64,000 nt of DNA from Bolinopsis microptera (lineage: Eukaryota; Ctenophora; Tentaculata; Lobata; Bolinopsidae), in contig NC_087078.1 in assembly GCF_026151205.1 (NCBI RefSeq), forward strand, positions 8,820,675-8,884,674, read 5' to 3'. Of this stretch, positions 13,301 through 23,344 are shown piece by piece (position 1 is the stretch's first letter; every line of letters begins with the position of its first letter). Both the position numbers and the translations under genes were made by a program. The notes beneath the pieces were generated by a model. The model was not told where the DNA came from and did no database searches. It saw nothing but the letters and a program-made list of their open reading frames with translations.

Positions 13301-16300
13301 AGATTGGTTTAAAGGGTGTGATCATTGTTATTGGGAAGAAAGGAGACACTTCAGTCTGCGGGAACAACAGAGGGATCACCTTAAGGTCTACAGCATCCAA
13401 GCTTTTTCAGATGATTCTTCTTAAGCGGTTACATGCTGGTATGGAGTGTCTCCTCAGGGAGAATCAGTGCGGATTTAGACAGAACCGCTCATGTATTGAT
13501 CAGATTTATTCTCTCCGAACTATTATTCATAACTGTCTTGAGTTTAACATTCCTCTTTACATTAATTTTGTGGATTTCAAGGCAGCGTTCGATTCTATCA
13601 GAAGGGACTTTATTTGGTGCAGTATGAGACACTATGGGCTGCCTGAAAAATATGTCAGAATATTTCAGTCATTTTTTGGGGGTACCATGAGTGCCGTGAG
13701 GGTTAATGGGGAGCTGACAGACTGGTTTGATGTTAACTCAGGCACAGGTCAGGGTGACATTCAAGCACCTCCTGTCTTTAATTTCTGCCTAAACTTTTCT
13801 GCATTTCTGGCTGAGAACAACAAGATCATCAGTCAAGGCGCAGTGCTGCAGAAAGAGATGAAGACGGTCGAGGAAAAGGTCATTCTGGACACCGATTATG
13901 CTGATGACATGGCTATTATGGACAACTCAGGGGAAGGCCTACAGGAATCAACTGATCTATTAGTTCATTACAGCTCCTACGCTGGGCTCAGAATAAATGC
14001 AAAGAAGACCCAATGCATGGCTGTAAGCAAGTGCGCCTCCCAGCGACCTTTCATCAAGGATGATTGTATTGAGCTGTCGGTTGAGGGTGAACCCGTCGAG
14101 CAGGTTAGCAACTTTGTCTACCTGGGTGCAACTATTAGTGGGGATGGGACAATCAACAGAGACCTGGATGTCCGTATCCAGAAGGCTAATGGCGCCTTTC
14201 ATCAGCTCTGGAACATTTGGAATAGCAGAACTATAAAGACTCCAACCAAGATCAGGATCTATAGGGCTGCTGTCCTCACCATCTTGTTGTATGGAGCTGA
14301 AGTCTGGAACACCACCAAAAAGCAGATGAAACGTTTCGAGGTTTTCCATCAAACCTCCTTGAGAAGGATCCTTAGGATTAAATGGTTCTTTCATGTAACC
14401 AACGACGAAGTTCTTAGGAGGGCTGGCATCAAGTCAGTTGAGACTTTCATCAGTGCTGCCAGGCTACGTTGGTATGGACATGTAGTTAGAATGCCAGACT
14501 CTAGACTACCGAGGTTTCTGTTGAACTGGAAGCCAAACTATGGAAAGAGGTCAAGGGGCAGACCCCCGTAAGAACTGGAAGTCCTGCGTACTCGAAGATG
14601 CTGCTAAGTTTACAGGTGTTGAAAACATCGACAACGACACAACAGAAGCTTTGGCTACCAACCGAGTACAGTGGAGACATATGTTACGCCGCCAACGCGA
14701 TGTGTGTGATGCAGGCCACTCCAACGACTAGGAGGAGACCTTACCATGTAACATGTAACATGTATGTATTTATATTTTAGAAAAACACAGAAGTGTCAGC
14801 GTTCCCGATGATGTTAACCCTGGTTTTAGCATTACTTTTCCATTATGGTAAGTTGAACTTAAAGTCTAATGTTACAGTTCAAATATTTAAAAATTCTGAC
14901 CCAAAAGTCCAATATAGGTTATTGCAAAACTTGTATAAAAATTATTCGTAATTGTGGACTTGTCTCAGGACCTCCGGCAGTGAGAGCAGAAAACACGCAG
15001 ATTAATATAAAGAGTTCAGAAGCTAAGAGTCACTATAACAACAGACCGCCCTCTAACGCACATGATGGGGACTACAGTACGTACTACAGCGTGAAAAGTA
15101 ATGCTGCAGGGATTACAGGGAACTTTCTGAAACTCTATCTGGACGGTCTCTACACCATCTCAACAGTGAATGTAACGAATAGACTTGATGGCAGTTCTGA
15201 GACCATTTATAGATTCGGAAATACGATGGTTATGGTTATAACAACAGATGCTACAAGGTCAAGGGCTTCGGGAGAGGTGACGGACTGTGGAACTGTGACA
15301 GGTAGATAAATATCAAACTGAGATTTGGGCTGATTAGTAGATTTCTTTACTTCATAAACGCTTAACGTGGCGTATGTTAACTGACTAAAAATATACAATG
15401 ATCTTTCTACATACAAAATCTATAACTCAATGTATTCACAGCAAATGATTTGCGTTCTGGCAGCAGCCAAGAGAAGCAGACTTACCCGTTCGACTGTAAA
15501 GGTGGTAAAGGCGACACTATCATGATTACGGACACGGACTCCGGGACAACTGGGCACGGAATTTCAGAAGTGAAGGTCTACGGAACATCTTTCCCGAGTA
15601 AGTTAATAATAATAATTCAATTTTAGTACAGGAAAATCCGTCTGAAAAAATCGATCTGCTGACACACGAAGCTTTCAGAGGATTTTTGACGTTTTTGAGT
15701 CTCATTAGGTGCCCTTTGTGGCTGACCAACTTTTCCAAACTTTTCCACGTGGCTTAAGGCCACTTTTTGCCACTTTACCACTTTTTACCACATTTCTTGT
15801 TTGTCGAATATCTTTAGTTGTGAACATCGTAAAAGGTTGCGAATCAATCGAGTGTGTTCATATTATCAGGAAGAAAACTTTTGTTCTAACAATTTTTACG
15901 TCAGATAATAAGTTAATTGGATAAATGTTAAGGAATATGTTTACTCCTTAACCAAGATATCTAATGGGAGAGGGGTGACTATGGGAACTTCTTGTGTCAC
16001 GAAAACTGGACCCTCCTACTCAAGCACTAAATTAAAAGGGTTAGCTTCAGGTAAAAGTAGTTGAACTTACCTTGTATACAGCACCAGCAACTGTAGCACA
16101 GATGTGATCATGACTCAGAGCAGTTCCGTGAGACTTCATAAAATCCAGATTCTGTGTTATGACGTCACCTGGAGGAAACAAATATTAAAGACAAAAGCAT
16201 TATATTGCTGTCTTTGTTATTTAATTATCAATGGTTATTGTTACTATCTTACAGTACTACTAGCTGTTTTTTGTAGTACATGCCCTGCTTCCTTCCATTC

Positions 16301-16935
16301 CTAAACTACCTTACAAGCTCTTCCTCTTTTACACCCTTTTCACTCAGTTCATTTCACTCATTCACTTCATATCTTATTACCACAGTATCTGCCAAAACCA
16401 ACATGGCCCATGTGGAAGGGGGCCTTGACGTTGTTTACCACTTGGCCCTGCATCCCAAGCTGACGGTCGGCCTCCACTCTCTAAAAACATACCTTCAGTG
16501 AAGGCAGATGGTCAACAAATAGCGATGCTAGAGCTTGGTGTGAACAAATCTTGACCTACTTTCACACCTTTGGGACCACTCTCGCAAATGCGAGAGTAAT
16601 GACCCCGGGGAGGCCCCATTGGTTTTAGAAGGTTGCATATTTTAAATTAAAAAAAAAAATTTAAAATCAATAGAAAAAAAAACGGACGTCTTGAAACATT
16701 TATCTTGAAACGCACAATGCCCATATAAGGACCTAACCAGGAATAACACGTAACGCCCATATAAGGACCCAACCAGGAATTGAATAACACGTGATGCCCA
16801 TATAAGGACCTAACCAGGAATAACACGTGATGCCCGTATAAGGACCTAACCAGGAGTAACGATGTGTTGCTCCAACTCTTCTCCCTGTGAAGCTATCACT
16901 CTAGTCCTCTTGTACGGAGCTCGTATTATCTCCAT
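3427..16935 (-). CDS. EXOSC2: Exosome complex component RRP4
   Basis: Seven coding exons: 16851-16935, 16071-16168, 6414-6518, 4274-4418, 4062-4144, 3777-3899 and 3427-3642. They sum to 855 nt, giving 284 aa; human RRP4 is about 293 aa. Recognisable blocks in order are GDVITQNLDFMKSHGT (N-terminal domain), RGEIGDVVVGRITEVQQKKW (S1 domain), SRLDCQLQLSS..LPGNVLRRK, LHMRSNKYGKLPEG and LPCNATVILGNNGFVWVGP (KH domain), then a helical tail. RRP4 is a cap subunit of the RNA exosome, guiding RNA into the 9-subunit ring in nucleus and cytoplasm. Intron 2 is about 9.5 kb and holds two lectin-like loci on the plus strand, a LINE and a hAT-like element. Intron 3 holds LINE fragments. The exon at 4274 uses donor gtgtga. 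A second copy of exons 1-2 lies at 24394-24792. Confidence 0.96.
4450..5190 (+). mobile_element. 5'-truncated non-LTR retrotransposon (LINE), copy 1
   Basis: An ORF at 4484-4810 encodes a C-terminal LINE fragment containing the FYKGPMLAI segment. It aligns with the longer fragment at 30830-31390 (FFKGPLLAI). Both are followed by a shared 3' UTR with 'gagtaaacattggctggtac' and 'ccagtcccc'. Copy 1 ends in (aatc)n at 5162-5187, a typical LINE tail. The insertion is in EXOSC2 intron 3, on the opposite strand from the host gene. Confidence 0.75.
5200..6300 (-). mobile_element. Fragment of a retroelement with a restriction-like endonuclease (PD-D/EXK) domain
   Basis: The minus ORF 5793-6251 (152 aa) carries RPDLVIFSRSAKTVIWWELT, the spacing RPD-x(12-14)-E-x-TVP of PD-(D/E)XK nuclease domains. 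Such domains occur C-terminal to reverse transcriptase in R2/CRE/NeSL-type and related elements. It continues as EIRAKGW...VEVGARGVVAQS. No reverse transcriptase motif is present, so this is a truncated relic. It sits between LINE copy 1 and EXOSC2 exon 3. Confidence 0.6.
6530..6715. repeat. Tandem 'gttactatggttactagca' array next to EXOSC2 exon 3
   Basis: About ten near-identical 17-20 bp units (ggttactagcagttactat) start within a few bases of the acceptor of EXOSC2 exon 3 (exon start 6518). The palindromic gttaccatggtaac family is dispersed through the window, for example at 2730, 4160, 7390, 19030, 26480 and 34800. Confidence 0.8.
7141..7350. repeat. 53-56 bp tandem repeat, four units, C-rich
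   Basis: Four units of 'aactagataaatacgtgaac..actaccc' plus a C-rich run and 'ccccacatct' lie immediately upstream of the lectin-like exon at 7376. The C-run length varies between units. Confidence 0.85.
7376..7570 (+). pseudogene. F-type-lectin-like exon 3, third paralogue (orphan exon)
   Basis: A single exon with acceptor gtcgacag and donor gtgagt translates as DESRYYGNYGNYGNKAG...QTYTFNCKGSRGDSVLIKDL...GWTGHSISEVKIFGEP. It matches exon 3 of the lectin genes at 15442 and 23982, with the same splice phases and the same FxCKGxxGD and HxISEVKxxG blocks. It has an expansion of GNY/GNK codons generated by a ggtaactat microsatellite. Exons 1-2 of this copy were not found upstream, where the C-rich tandem repeat lies. 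It is either a decayed copy or a gene whose other exons diverged. Confidence 0.6.
8268..8360. repeat. Inverted repeat arm paired with 11210-11300
   Basis: About 80 bases here (ataagtcaatcatttcttgt..cgtgcaacatttcagctcg in reverse) are repeated in inverted orientation at about 11216-11300. The pair flanks roughly 2.9 kb that includes the hAT-like element. It may mark the two ends of an older composite repeat. Confidence 0.65.
8353..8451. repeat. Long perfect-looking hairpin
   Basis: The arms 8353-8395 and 8409-8451 are reverse complements over about 40 bases (for example cttccttttaaagt..atggtagaaa) around a loop of about 14 bases. It looks like the tip of a foldback element or a small MITE. 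Confidence 0.7.
8590..9540. repeat. Direct repeat pair rich in C-runs
   Basis: The segment ending 'gccggacgtcctaagtagat..ggcccctaa' occurs at 8680-8755 and again at 9460-9539, both preceded by 'cctgtccggatttgtccgaaa' and C-rich tracts. No genes are supported in 7.6-9.7 kb. The short ORFs here are low-complexity proline frames. Confidence 0.7.
9678..11112. mobile_element. hAT-like non-autonomous DNA transposon, 8-bp target duplication
   Basis: The 1435-bp element starts CCCATATCCAAAAA and ends TTTTTGGATATGGG (perfect 14-bp terminal inverted repeats). It is flanked by identical 8-mers CTTGACGG at 9670-9677 and 11113-11120. An 8-bp duplication is characteristic of hAT elements. Subterminal 'gaatgtaggaaattt' occurs at both ends in inverted orientation. 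No transposase is visible. The interior holds poly-G runs (10310-10360) and a GC-rich palindromic segment (10744-10960). Confidence 0.85.
10744..10960. repeat. GC-rich palindrome and tandem block nested in the hAT-like element
   Basis: This island differs sharply from the AT-rich surroundings: 'gggggctgcgccccc' palindromes, three tandem 'ggggctccgccaa' units and 'gctcgcttcgctcgc' palindromes. It closes with 'atcctggctacgtccctg', which resembles a transposon terminus. It is probably an end of another nested element. The 'agcgaagcgagcgggcc' motif recurs at 11042. Confidence 0.6.
11512..14768 (+). mobile_element. RTE-like LINE (APE endonuclease + reverse transcriptase), frameshifted
   Basis: The element encodes an APE endonuclease (FGTWNVLSL; LLLGDFNAKV; DHICIGK) and a reverse transcriptase (NKSPGVDGITNEQLK; NRGITLRSTASK; FVDFKAAFDSI; TDYADDMAIM), with an RLRWYGHVVRMPD tail typical of RTE/craniofacial-development-protein-2-like elements. 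The coding frame breaks near 12340, 13315 and 14570, so it is inactive as read. Its limits come from comparison with the empty site in copy B (near 23325): the LINE interrupts tgtatatttata and the flank resumes as gtatttata, giving a duplication of about 8 bp (tatttata). Confidence 0.9.
14808..15597 (+). CDS. Secreted F-type-lectin-like protein, copy A
   Basis: Three exons are seen: 14808-14847, 14969-15301 and 15442-15597, followed by a gtaagt donor, so at least one further exon is missing. Exon 1 gives a hydrophobic signal peptide (MMLTLVLALLFHYG). The ATG used by copy B is GTG here, so the start shifts five codons to an in-frame ATG. The mature part has IKSSEAKSH..NRPPSNAHDG, NFLKLYLDGLYTISTVNVTN, DCGTVT, TYPFDCKGGKGD and GHGISEVKVYG, the jelly-roll pattern of fucolectin/F5-8C-like domains. 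It probably binds carbohydrate outside the cell; fucose specificity cannot be judged. It is nested in EXOSC2 intron 2 on the opposite strand, with the LINE inserted about 40 bases upstream. Confidence 0.75.
16711..16856. repeat. Minisatellite carrying copies of the EXOSC2 exon 1 splice donor (copy A)
   Basis: Four 30-40 bp units of 'cacgtgatgcccatataagg' plus 'acctaaccaggaataa'. On the minus strand each unit reads attCCTG|gttaggtcc, copying the true exon 1 boundary ACTCCTG|gttagg at 16851. The units therefore offer three extra donors downstream of the real one. The same array is at 24571-24713 in copy B. Confidence 0.85.
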
Positions 16936-17145
16936 GTTTACTTAAATCTAGTGAAGTAGAGGGGATTATACAAGAAACCTTTAGAAGAATAAGCGTTTTA
17001 TTAAACTAATTTAAGTGTAAATAATTTAGTCAAAGGCAATACTTGTAATGCTACTTGGGGGTAGTAAGCTCGGTTTCAATTTTGGTCCTTCTTTGGTTTA
17101 CAACTTATAATCTCAGTTGATAACATGGCTGATGTTTGACTACAA

Positions 17146-17168
17146 TAAACACGTGATGCCCATATAAG
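17146..17168. promoter_or_regulatory. E-box/CArG core upstream of EXOSC2 exon 1
   Basis: AAACACGTGATGCCCATATAAGG lies about 210 bases upstream of the EXOSC2 start codon (16935), in the RAD54-EXOSC2 interval. A copy at 25004-25024 stands in the same place in the duplicate but its CArG box is shortened to CCATATGG. A promoter role is inference. Confidence 0.4.
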
Positions 17169-17661
17169 GATGAGTTTGTGTTTGACTACCGGAGAATCAA
17201 ACGAGTGAACGTTTTAAAAATATGTTCCGTTTTTAATGTTACAAAATACATAATATTACTTCAAATAATTGCCAGGTTATTCAACGAAATTGCATCTGAA
17301 ATTCAGTCTTCTGAGTTCTGAGGTCAATATTTACAATTAAATAATATCAAATATTTTGGTTTAGAACTCATTAATGATGTCACTCCGGAATAAGTTCATC
17401 AAACAATTTGATGCCAACAAAGACATTTAACATTGGTTGATTGGTTCTATTAAGTCAGCGATAATAATTAATATCTTTAGTCAGCAGTATGATCTATTAA
17501 TTTAATAATTGTTAAAAACAACTTGATAAAATATTTCAAGTCATACTAATAACGTCATACTAATAATAAGTCATACTAATAACGAGGCAAACAACTGAAG
17601 GCTCAACAAAATACAATTAATTATCAACAACAATTTATAAATTAACGTATAAAATAAAACA

Positions 17662-19247
17662 TCAGTTTTTCTCGTGAGATCGCTGATAGAAGACGAAGGA
17701 GACGGCTGTATCCCAGGCTGAGTGTAAAGCAAAGTCCTTTATTTTGTGTTTACTTGTAGTGTGATTCCACTGTGCCACCTGAAATATACCGTTATTTGTA
17801 AGGTAAGTTAAAGCCAATATACCCTGAATATTGGCTTTAATCTGACTGGATATGGTATTATCAATTCACAAAAGCCAGATTATTGTTAATTCCCATAATT
17901 CTTTTTTTTCTGACTTAAGTGAATAATAATTTAAACAAGAGCAGTTCTACAATAAACACGTGATGCCCATATAAGGGTATATGACTAACCGAGCAGTACT
18001 ACACTAAACACGTGATGCCCATATTAGGGTATATATGACTAACCGAGCAGTACTACAATAAACAGTAAACACGTGTTGCCCACATTAGGGTATCGGATAT
18101 GACTAACCGAGCAGTACTACAATAAACACGTGATGCCCATATAAGGGTATATATCTAACCGAGCAGTACTACAATAAACACGTGATGCCCATATAAGGGT
18201 ATATGACTATCCGAGCAGTACTACAATAAACACGTGTTGCCAATATAAGGGTGTAAGACTAACCGAGCAGTACTACAATAAACACGTGATGCCAATATAA
18301 GGGTGTAAGACTAACCGAGCAGTACTACAATAAACACGTGAAGCCCATATAAGTGTGTAAGACTAACCGAGCAGGTGGTGTCAGCTTCCTCAGGAGGTGC
18401 TTTAGTCTGGATATATTGTTAATACACCTCTTACATTGCAGTCTGGAGGGAATGGTATTAGAAACATAGAGTGAGTGATATAAAAAGGAATTATTGATAC
18501 AAATTAAGATGGAAAAGAACACATAGCTAGTAACTGCATAGTGCATACCATTACTGTGTGGCAATGATGAGTTCGAATAATCAATTGTGTTTTAAAATTA
18601 ACAATTTAGATAAAAGATGTTATTATTGATTCTACTGTTGAACTTTTGCGGAGATATAACAACTAACTTATCGTGAGTATCGCTGAGAGTATCTGTCTTG
18701 AGGTTGAACAGTTCCCTAAGTTCCGAGAGAGAAAAGTGTCGCTCCACATTCTCTTCACAGTCCACCACCGCACTGCTCAAACTCTGTAACACAAGGTCAG
18801 CATTCAGCAGCGTGAATTTTCCCCGTGTTTATGTTGTATTTGACAATTAACATTTATTTGGTATTTTATTCAATTGTTCACATGTATGATGTGGTGTTCA
18901 CGTAAAAAGTGTCGTAATTGAGTTTTGAGGTTGAAGTCAGATGCCAATCAAAAGAATCTAAAATACAATCGAAAAGCTGAGATTGCCCTTCAGTCGCACT
19001 GTAAATCCAGGAACAATACTGATCGTTAAGTAACGATTAAAGTAACCATAGTAATTAGTAACCATAGTAACGACCCTAACCTTCTTATGAGTCTGTCTCT
19101 GAAATATCTTCTCCTCGATAGTTCCCGTAGTCAGCAGTCTGTATATAAATACAGGTTTCTTCTGTCCGTCCCTCCAGACTCGTGCCATAGCCTGCTCATC
19201 ATTGGCTGGGTTCCAGTCAGGGTCAAACATCACCAGTCTGTTAGCTC
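17662..19247 (-). pseudogene. Duplicated RAD54 3' exons (13-16), exon 15 frameshifted
   Basis: Copies of the last four RAD54 exons lie at 19081-19247, 18668-18783, 18368-18442 and 17662-17778. Splice sites are kept. Exon 15 here is 75 nt against 73 nt in the full gene, because of a 2-nt insertion (aatatatcc versus aatatcc). This shifts the frame after CKRCINN and destroys the conserved C-terminal WNH..F.QRSH reading. No upstream helicase exons accompany this copy, so it is a fragment rather than a gene, though its exons could be captured by RAD54 transcripts as alternative 3' exons. Confidence 0.88.
17941..18367. repeat. Minisatellite carrying copies of the RAD54 exon 15 donor (8 units, copy A)
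   Basis: Eight units of 50-60 bp: gactaaccgagcagtactac, aataaa, cacgtgatgcccatataagg. On the minus strand each unit contains CTGCTCG|gttagtc, the exact exon 15 end and donor seen at 18368. Each unit also has an E-box and mostly a perfect CArG box. Copy B (25760-25863) has only two units, so the array has expanded after duplication. Confidence 0.9.
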
Positions 19248-20198
19248 CTGTTAGTTATATAATTAGTCAAACATCACCAGTCTGTTAGCTCCTGTTAAAA
19301 TCAGATTTATTTTATTTGTTGTTATCATATAACTGTAGATTAGGCAGTAGTAGGGTTTACTACTTACAGAATTAAATTCTGGCTTGTTTAGTCCTTCACA
19401 GCGAAGGTGGTGCCTTACTCTTGATCAGATTGAGTGACGAGATCAATGATTGAGTGCAGAGATCACTGATTGAGTGCAGAGATCACGTATCCGATGGATT
19501 TTGAAATGGTCATATTGTCATAACTCACCAAAATTTAGAACACTTTTCTTATTCCTGTCATCTTTGAAATTGAATTAGAATGTTTTAAACTTAAGATATG
19601 CCTGCTGAACTACTTTCGGTGAGTCTTAATGCCTGAAAACAGTAAAAGGGGTATAATAGTATCTGTATAGTATAGTATCTGTATAGTATAGAGGGTAAAT
19701 AGTAATGTGAGTATAAGGGCTACGATCGTGCTTGCCAGCACTGTGATATACGTTTCAATTCCATTTTTTACTTTCCATACTGATCTTATAATTTAGCTAG
19801 AATGTAAGGTAAATGTTAAAACGAATTAGCCCTAGCACTTAGCAACATCCCCGAGGAGTTTATGACACAAAACGCCTGCACGCTTAAAGTTATATTGAAA
19901 TAACCCCTCGTGCTAAAGCAAGTCAGCGTTATTTTCATATAAACAATCCCTCGTGCTTCGCACTCGTCGCGGGAAATAAAAATGTAATCCTTGTGCGTGT
20001 CTGCGTTATGTGTGTTATAGTTATACAGGGTGGCCCAAAAGTTACTACCCACACGCAACCCTTTAATAACTCACGTAATTCTTCTTAGAATTGCACAGAA
20101 ATTTCAGAGATTATAGATATGGGTCAAACTTAGATTTCCTGAAAGTTTCGGCAAATTTAATCAATTACAGTGGGTGTTGCACGCCCATCCCTCTTTTC

Positions 20199-21955
20199 TT
20201 GTCGTACGTTGTATGACCCGCCGCGCACGAGTGCCCGGCTCCCCCTGTATCGTAGATACTCTACAGGGGTAGAGTTTCACCATAGTGAAACGACCGTGGG
20301 GGTCACGACGTGATACAACTCTTTTCCACTATTGTCACCATAAAGTGTATATTGACCTGTTATTCTCGGCACAGTTTTTAGTTTTAAAGAACATCATTAT
20401 CCTCCAGTCAAGGGTTTAGTTCAGTAATCTGCGTCGAGCAGGCTGCAACCAACAATTCTACCACTTCAATAATTCACGGTATTACGTTGCTTAATACATA
20501 AGCCCTAAGACTAAACTGTCAACATGGAGTCTCATGTTAATAAACAGAGTTTATCCTGATTTAATTGGCAGTACTTACCATTACATTCATTTTAGCATAT
20601 ACAGATTTTCTCATGACGTCTCTCAACTTATGTTATGCCAGGACCCAGAACTAACCGGAGTTATTTTAGAGTTGTGCCTCACCTTTGGCTTTAACTCCTG
20701 ATTTCTGAAAATCTAGATTTACTGCGGACGTTTTTCCCGTTTAAAATTGCTAAAAACTTATTTTTGGTCTAATAATTGTGTTTTCGAGCCACACGCAAAA
20801 ATTCTCTGCTACTCTCTGTAATTACATAAGTCTTCATAAATCTTAAAGTTAAACATTAGCATTGGGCAACAAGGAAATTACACTATCTGTAATTACATAA
20901 GTCTTCATAAATCTTAAAGTTAAACATTAGCATTGGGCTACAAGGAAATGACACTATCTGTAATTACATATGTCTTAATAAATCTTAAAGTTAAACAGTA
21001 GCATTGGGCTAAAAGGAAATGACACTATCTGTAATTACATAATTCTTCATAAACTTAAAGTTAAAGTTAAACATTCGCATTGGGCTAGAAGGAAATGACA
21101 CAAAATGAGTACCTATAAGTATAATAACATATAATAATTCGACGAATCTTGCAAGCTTGCCTCTCCCATTGCACACCTTTCCTGTCTTTACTAACTGGCT
21201 CGTTTATAGAATCTTAATGTTCAGATTATTTTCTTTCACTTTAAAAGAGAAATTAAGATTTTGTGACAATAAGCACGTAGAATTGTAGGTATATTATCAT
21301 TTTTTCATTATCTTTTCTTACGATAATAAGATCAAGAAAAGATAATGAATAAATAATATTAGGTGTGTAGGATTTCAGAAATTTCACAACTCAGATAATC
21401 ATTGTGCATTAAATTTCTATTCCGTTAACATTGGTTAGCACTTTTTGGCCAGTCCCAATCAACAATCAAAATAACCTTCATAACTGCCAACTGGACCATA
21501 GTTAGATATATACCGTTTGGACTGTGGTCTCTGCATATCATAGAGTGACCTGCAATTCTACAGGATCACCCGAACTCTTAAAGGACACAATTATCTTCCA
21601 TATCAAGGATTTAGTACAATAAGCTGCGTCTTGTAGACTGGGTCGGCAATTCCACCACTTCAATAATTCAAGTTTCTTAGTAAAGCAGCTCTTAAAGTTA
21701 ACCGTCCGTCAGACAAGGAGTCTTATGTGGATGAGCATAGTTTATCCTAATTTAATGGGTGCTTACCATTAGTTTAGCATATTAGGATTTGTCCCGCTCT
21801 GCTCTCCCAATGCCTTGTATCACGTCGTGACCCCCAATGTCGTTTCACTATAGATCCTGTACTTGTAGAGTTTCTACGATACAGGGGGAGCCGCGCACTC
21901 AAAATTCAGGGCGAGCTGCGCACTCGTGCGCGGCGGGTCATACAACGTATGACAA
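20199..21955. mobile_element. Candidate element with ~120-bp inverted repeats
   Basis: The segment with 'tacgttgtatgacccgccgc', 'gctccccctgtatcgtaga' and 'gggggtcacgacgtgataca' at 20199-20325 recurs in inverted orientation at 21818-21955. The right arm has an internal partial duplication of 'gagctgcgcactcgtgcgcg'. No transposase ORF lies between the arms. Target duplications were not resolved. Confidence 0.55.
20809..21107. repeat. ~75-bp tandem repeat, four units
   Basis: The unit 'ctgtaattacataagtcttc'...'taaagttaaacattagcatt'...'gggctacaaggaaatgacac' is repeated four times with a few substitutions. Confidence 0.9.
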
Positions 21956-23344
21956 CCAATGCCCCAGCCCGAAACCAACCACTTTCGGAAAAATCTCCAA
22001 GTTGGCAATGCAAATCAGCTCTAAACGGTCAACGTTTGGACAAGGAATCCCATGTGGATGAGCATAGTTTATCCTATTTTAATGGGTGCTTACCATTAGT
22101 TTAGCATATTAAAATTTGTCCCTCTCCCAATGTCCGGACACAAACCTGGCCAGAGTTCTCTTGGAGAGTTAGAGTTGTGCCTGACGTTTGGTTTTAACTC
22201 CCGCTCTCTGGAAATCTAAATTTATCGCGGACGTTTTCTCTCGGGTAAAATCGATAACAGCTGATTTTGGTAACGAACACTGCAAAGACGCAGCGAGCAG
22301 GATGATGCCATTAGGCCCACTGGTCGGCGCCCCTCCTAAAATTGAACAAATTAGGTGATTTTAGAGGATACGCCGGTAGAAAATTTCTAAAAAGTGTGTT
22401 TCTAGAGCAAAACGCGCAGTTTTGCTAGTACTTCAGTTAAGTTTTTCAAAATTATCCCACATTCAAACGACAATTTGGCCAAGGATGTTAAGTACGTAGC
22501 GTTTCTTATAAACGTACGGCATACGAGCGTATTCGGACAAAATTTAACATCAAACTTTTTTTCTAAAGTTCTAAAGCTGCAAAATGTGCCGTATTTCACG
22601 TATGTCTTAGAATTTAGACAAACAGCGTATTTTCGACTGGTTTTTCGGCGTACTTAACATCAATGATTTTTGAGCCCCCCTAAGATGCAAGATGAAATTT
22701 GTGATAGAGCCGAACCATTTTTTCTTTTGAATGCACCTTTTTGTTGCCTCTATATCTTACTTATAATTCAGAGAATTATCTTTGTTTGTCGTTTGTACGA
22801 CCGCCCACGTGAAAATCAGACGAGAAATAGGTAGTTGCGTAGTTACCATGGTAACGAGGATTATTGATCAGTTTTATTGATATTACGCTGTGTTTAGTAC
22901 GAGAAACATTTTAATTGGCTGTATCTTCAGTTCATGTGTAGGCTATTTTTTGACGCCACTTAAACTTACCAACAAAGAATACTATTAGCTTCATCCCTGT
23001 GACCACGGGTTTTCTAGTCATATAATCCATCACAGTGCTGGCAAGCACGACCGTTGCCTTTATTCTTAAGTATAAGTATAACTAACAGCCGTTGTTGCTC
23101 ATATGTTCTATATTCGGGTTTCTATAAGTATAACTACCAGCCGTTGTTGCTCATTATATTTTATATTCGGGTTTCTGTAAGTATTAATTTTGCTAACTAA
23201 GATATTTACTGTTACCTTAATGTTGAAACTTATTCTACATGTATGGCTATACCTTATCAACTTAGCATTTATTTTTGATTTTCACCTCACAATAATGAAA
23301 TAAAACATTTAATTTGTATACTTCTATTTTAGGAAGACACAAAA

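Larger units (their letters stand above)
11385..19412. repeat. Segmental duplication, copy A
   Basis: The order lectin gene, EXOSC2 exons 2 and 1, RAD54 last exons matches copy B (23215-27046) over long near-identical stretches including intergenic DNA. The right edge is sharp: both copies share 'tccttcacagcgaaggtggt' and then diverge (19412 versus 27046). Copy A is longer because of the LINE insertion (11512-14768) and minisatellite expansion at 17941-18367. Confidence 0.9.
19413..23210. other. Gene-free repeat block between the two duplication copies
   Basis: No supported gene in 3.8 kb. It contains a near-21-bp inverted pair cgtgcttgccagcactgtga (19733-19755 and 23024-23046), a 120-bp inverted pair (20199-20325 and 21818-21955), a four-unit tandem repeat (20809-21107) and three diverged direct copies of a module with 'gcatagtttatcctaattta' (near 20550, 21735 and 22055). 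It looks like transposon and satellite debris. Confidence 0.7.

Noticed and set aside
13960-14394. 144-aa minus-strand ORF
   Set aside because: It is antisense to the LINE reverse transcriptase, with no recognisable domain.
20036-20060. Possible mariner terminus (tacagggtggcccaaaagtt)
   Set aside because: It looks like a mariner-type inverted end, but no partner end, TA duplication or transposase was found nearby.
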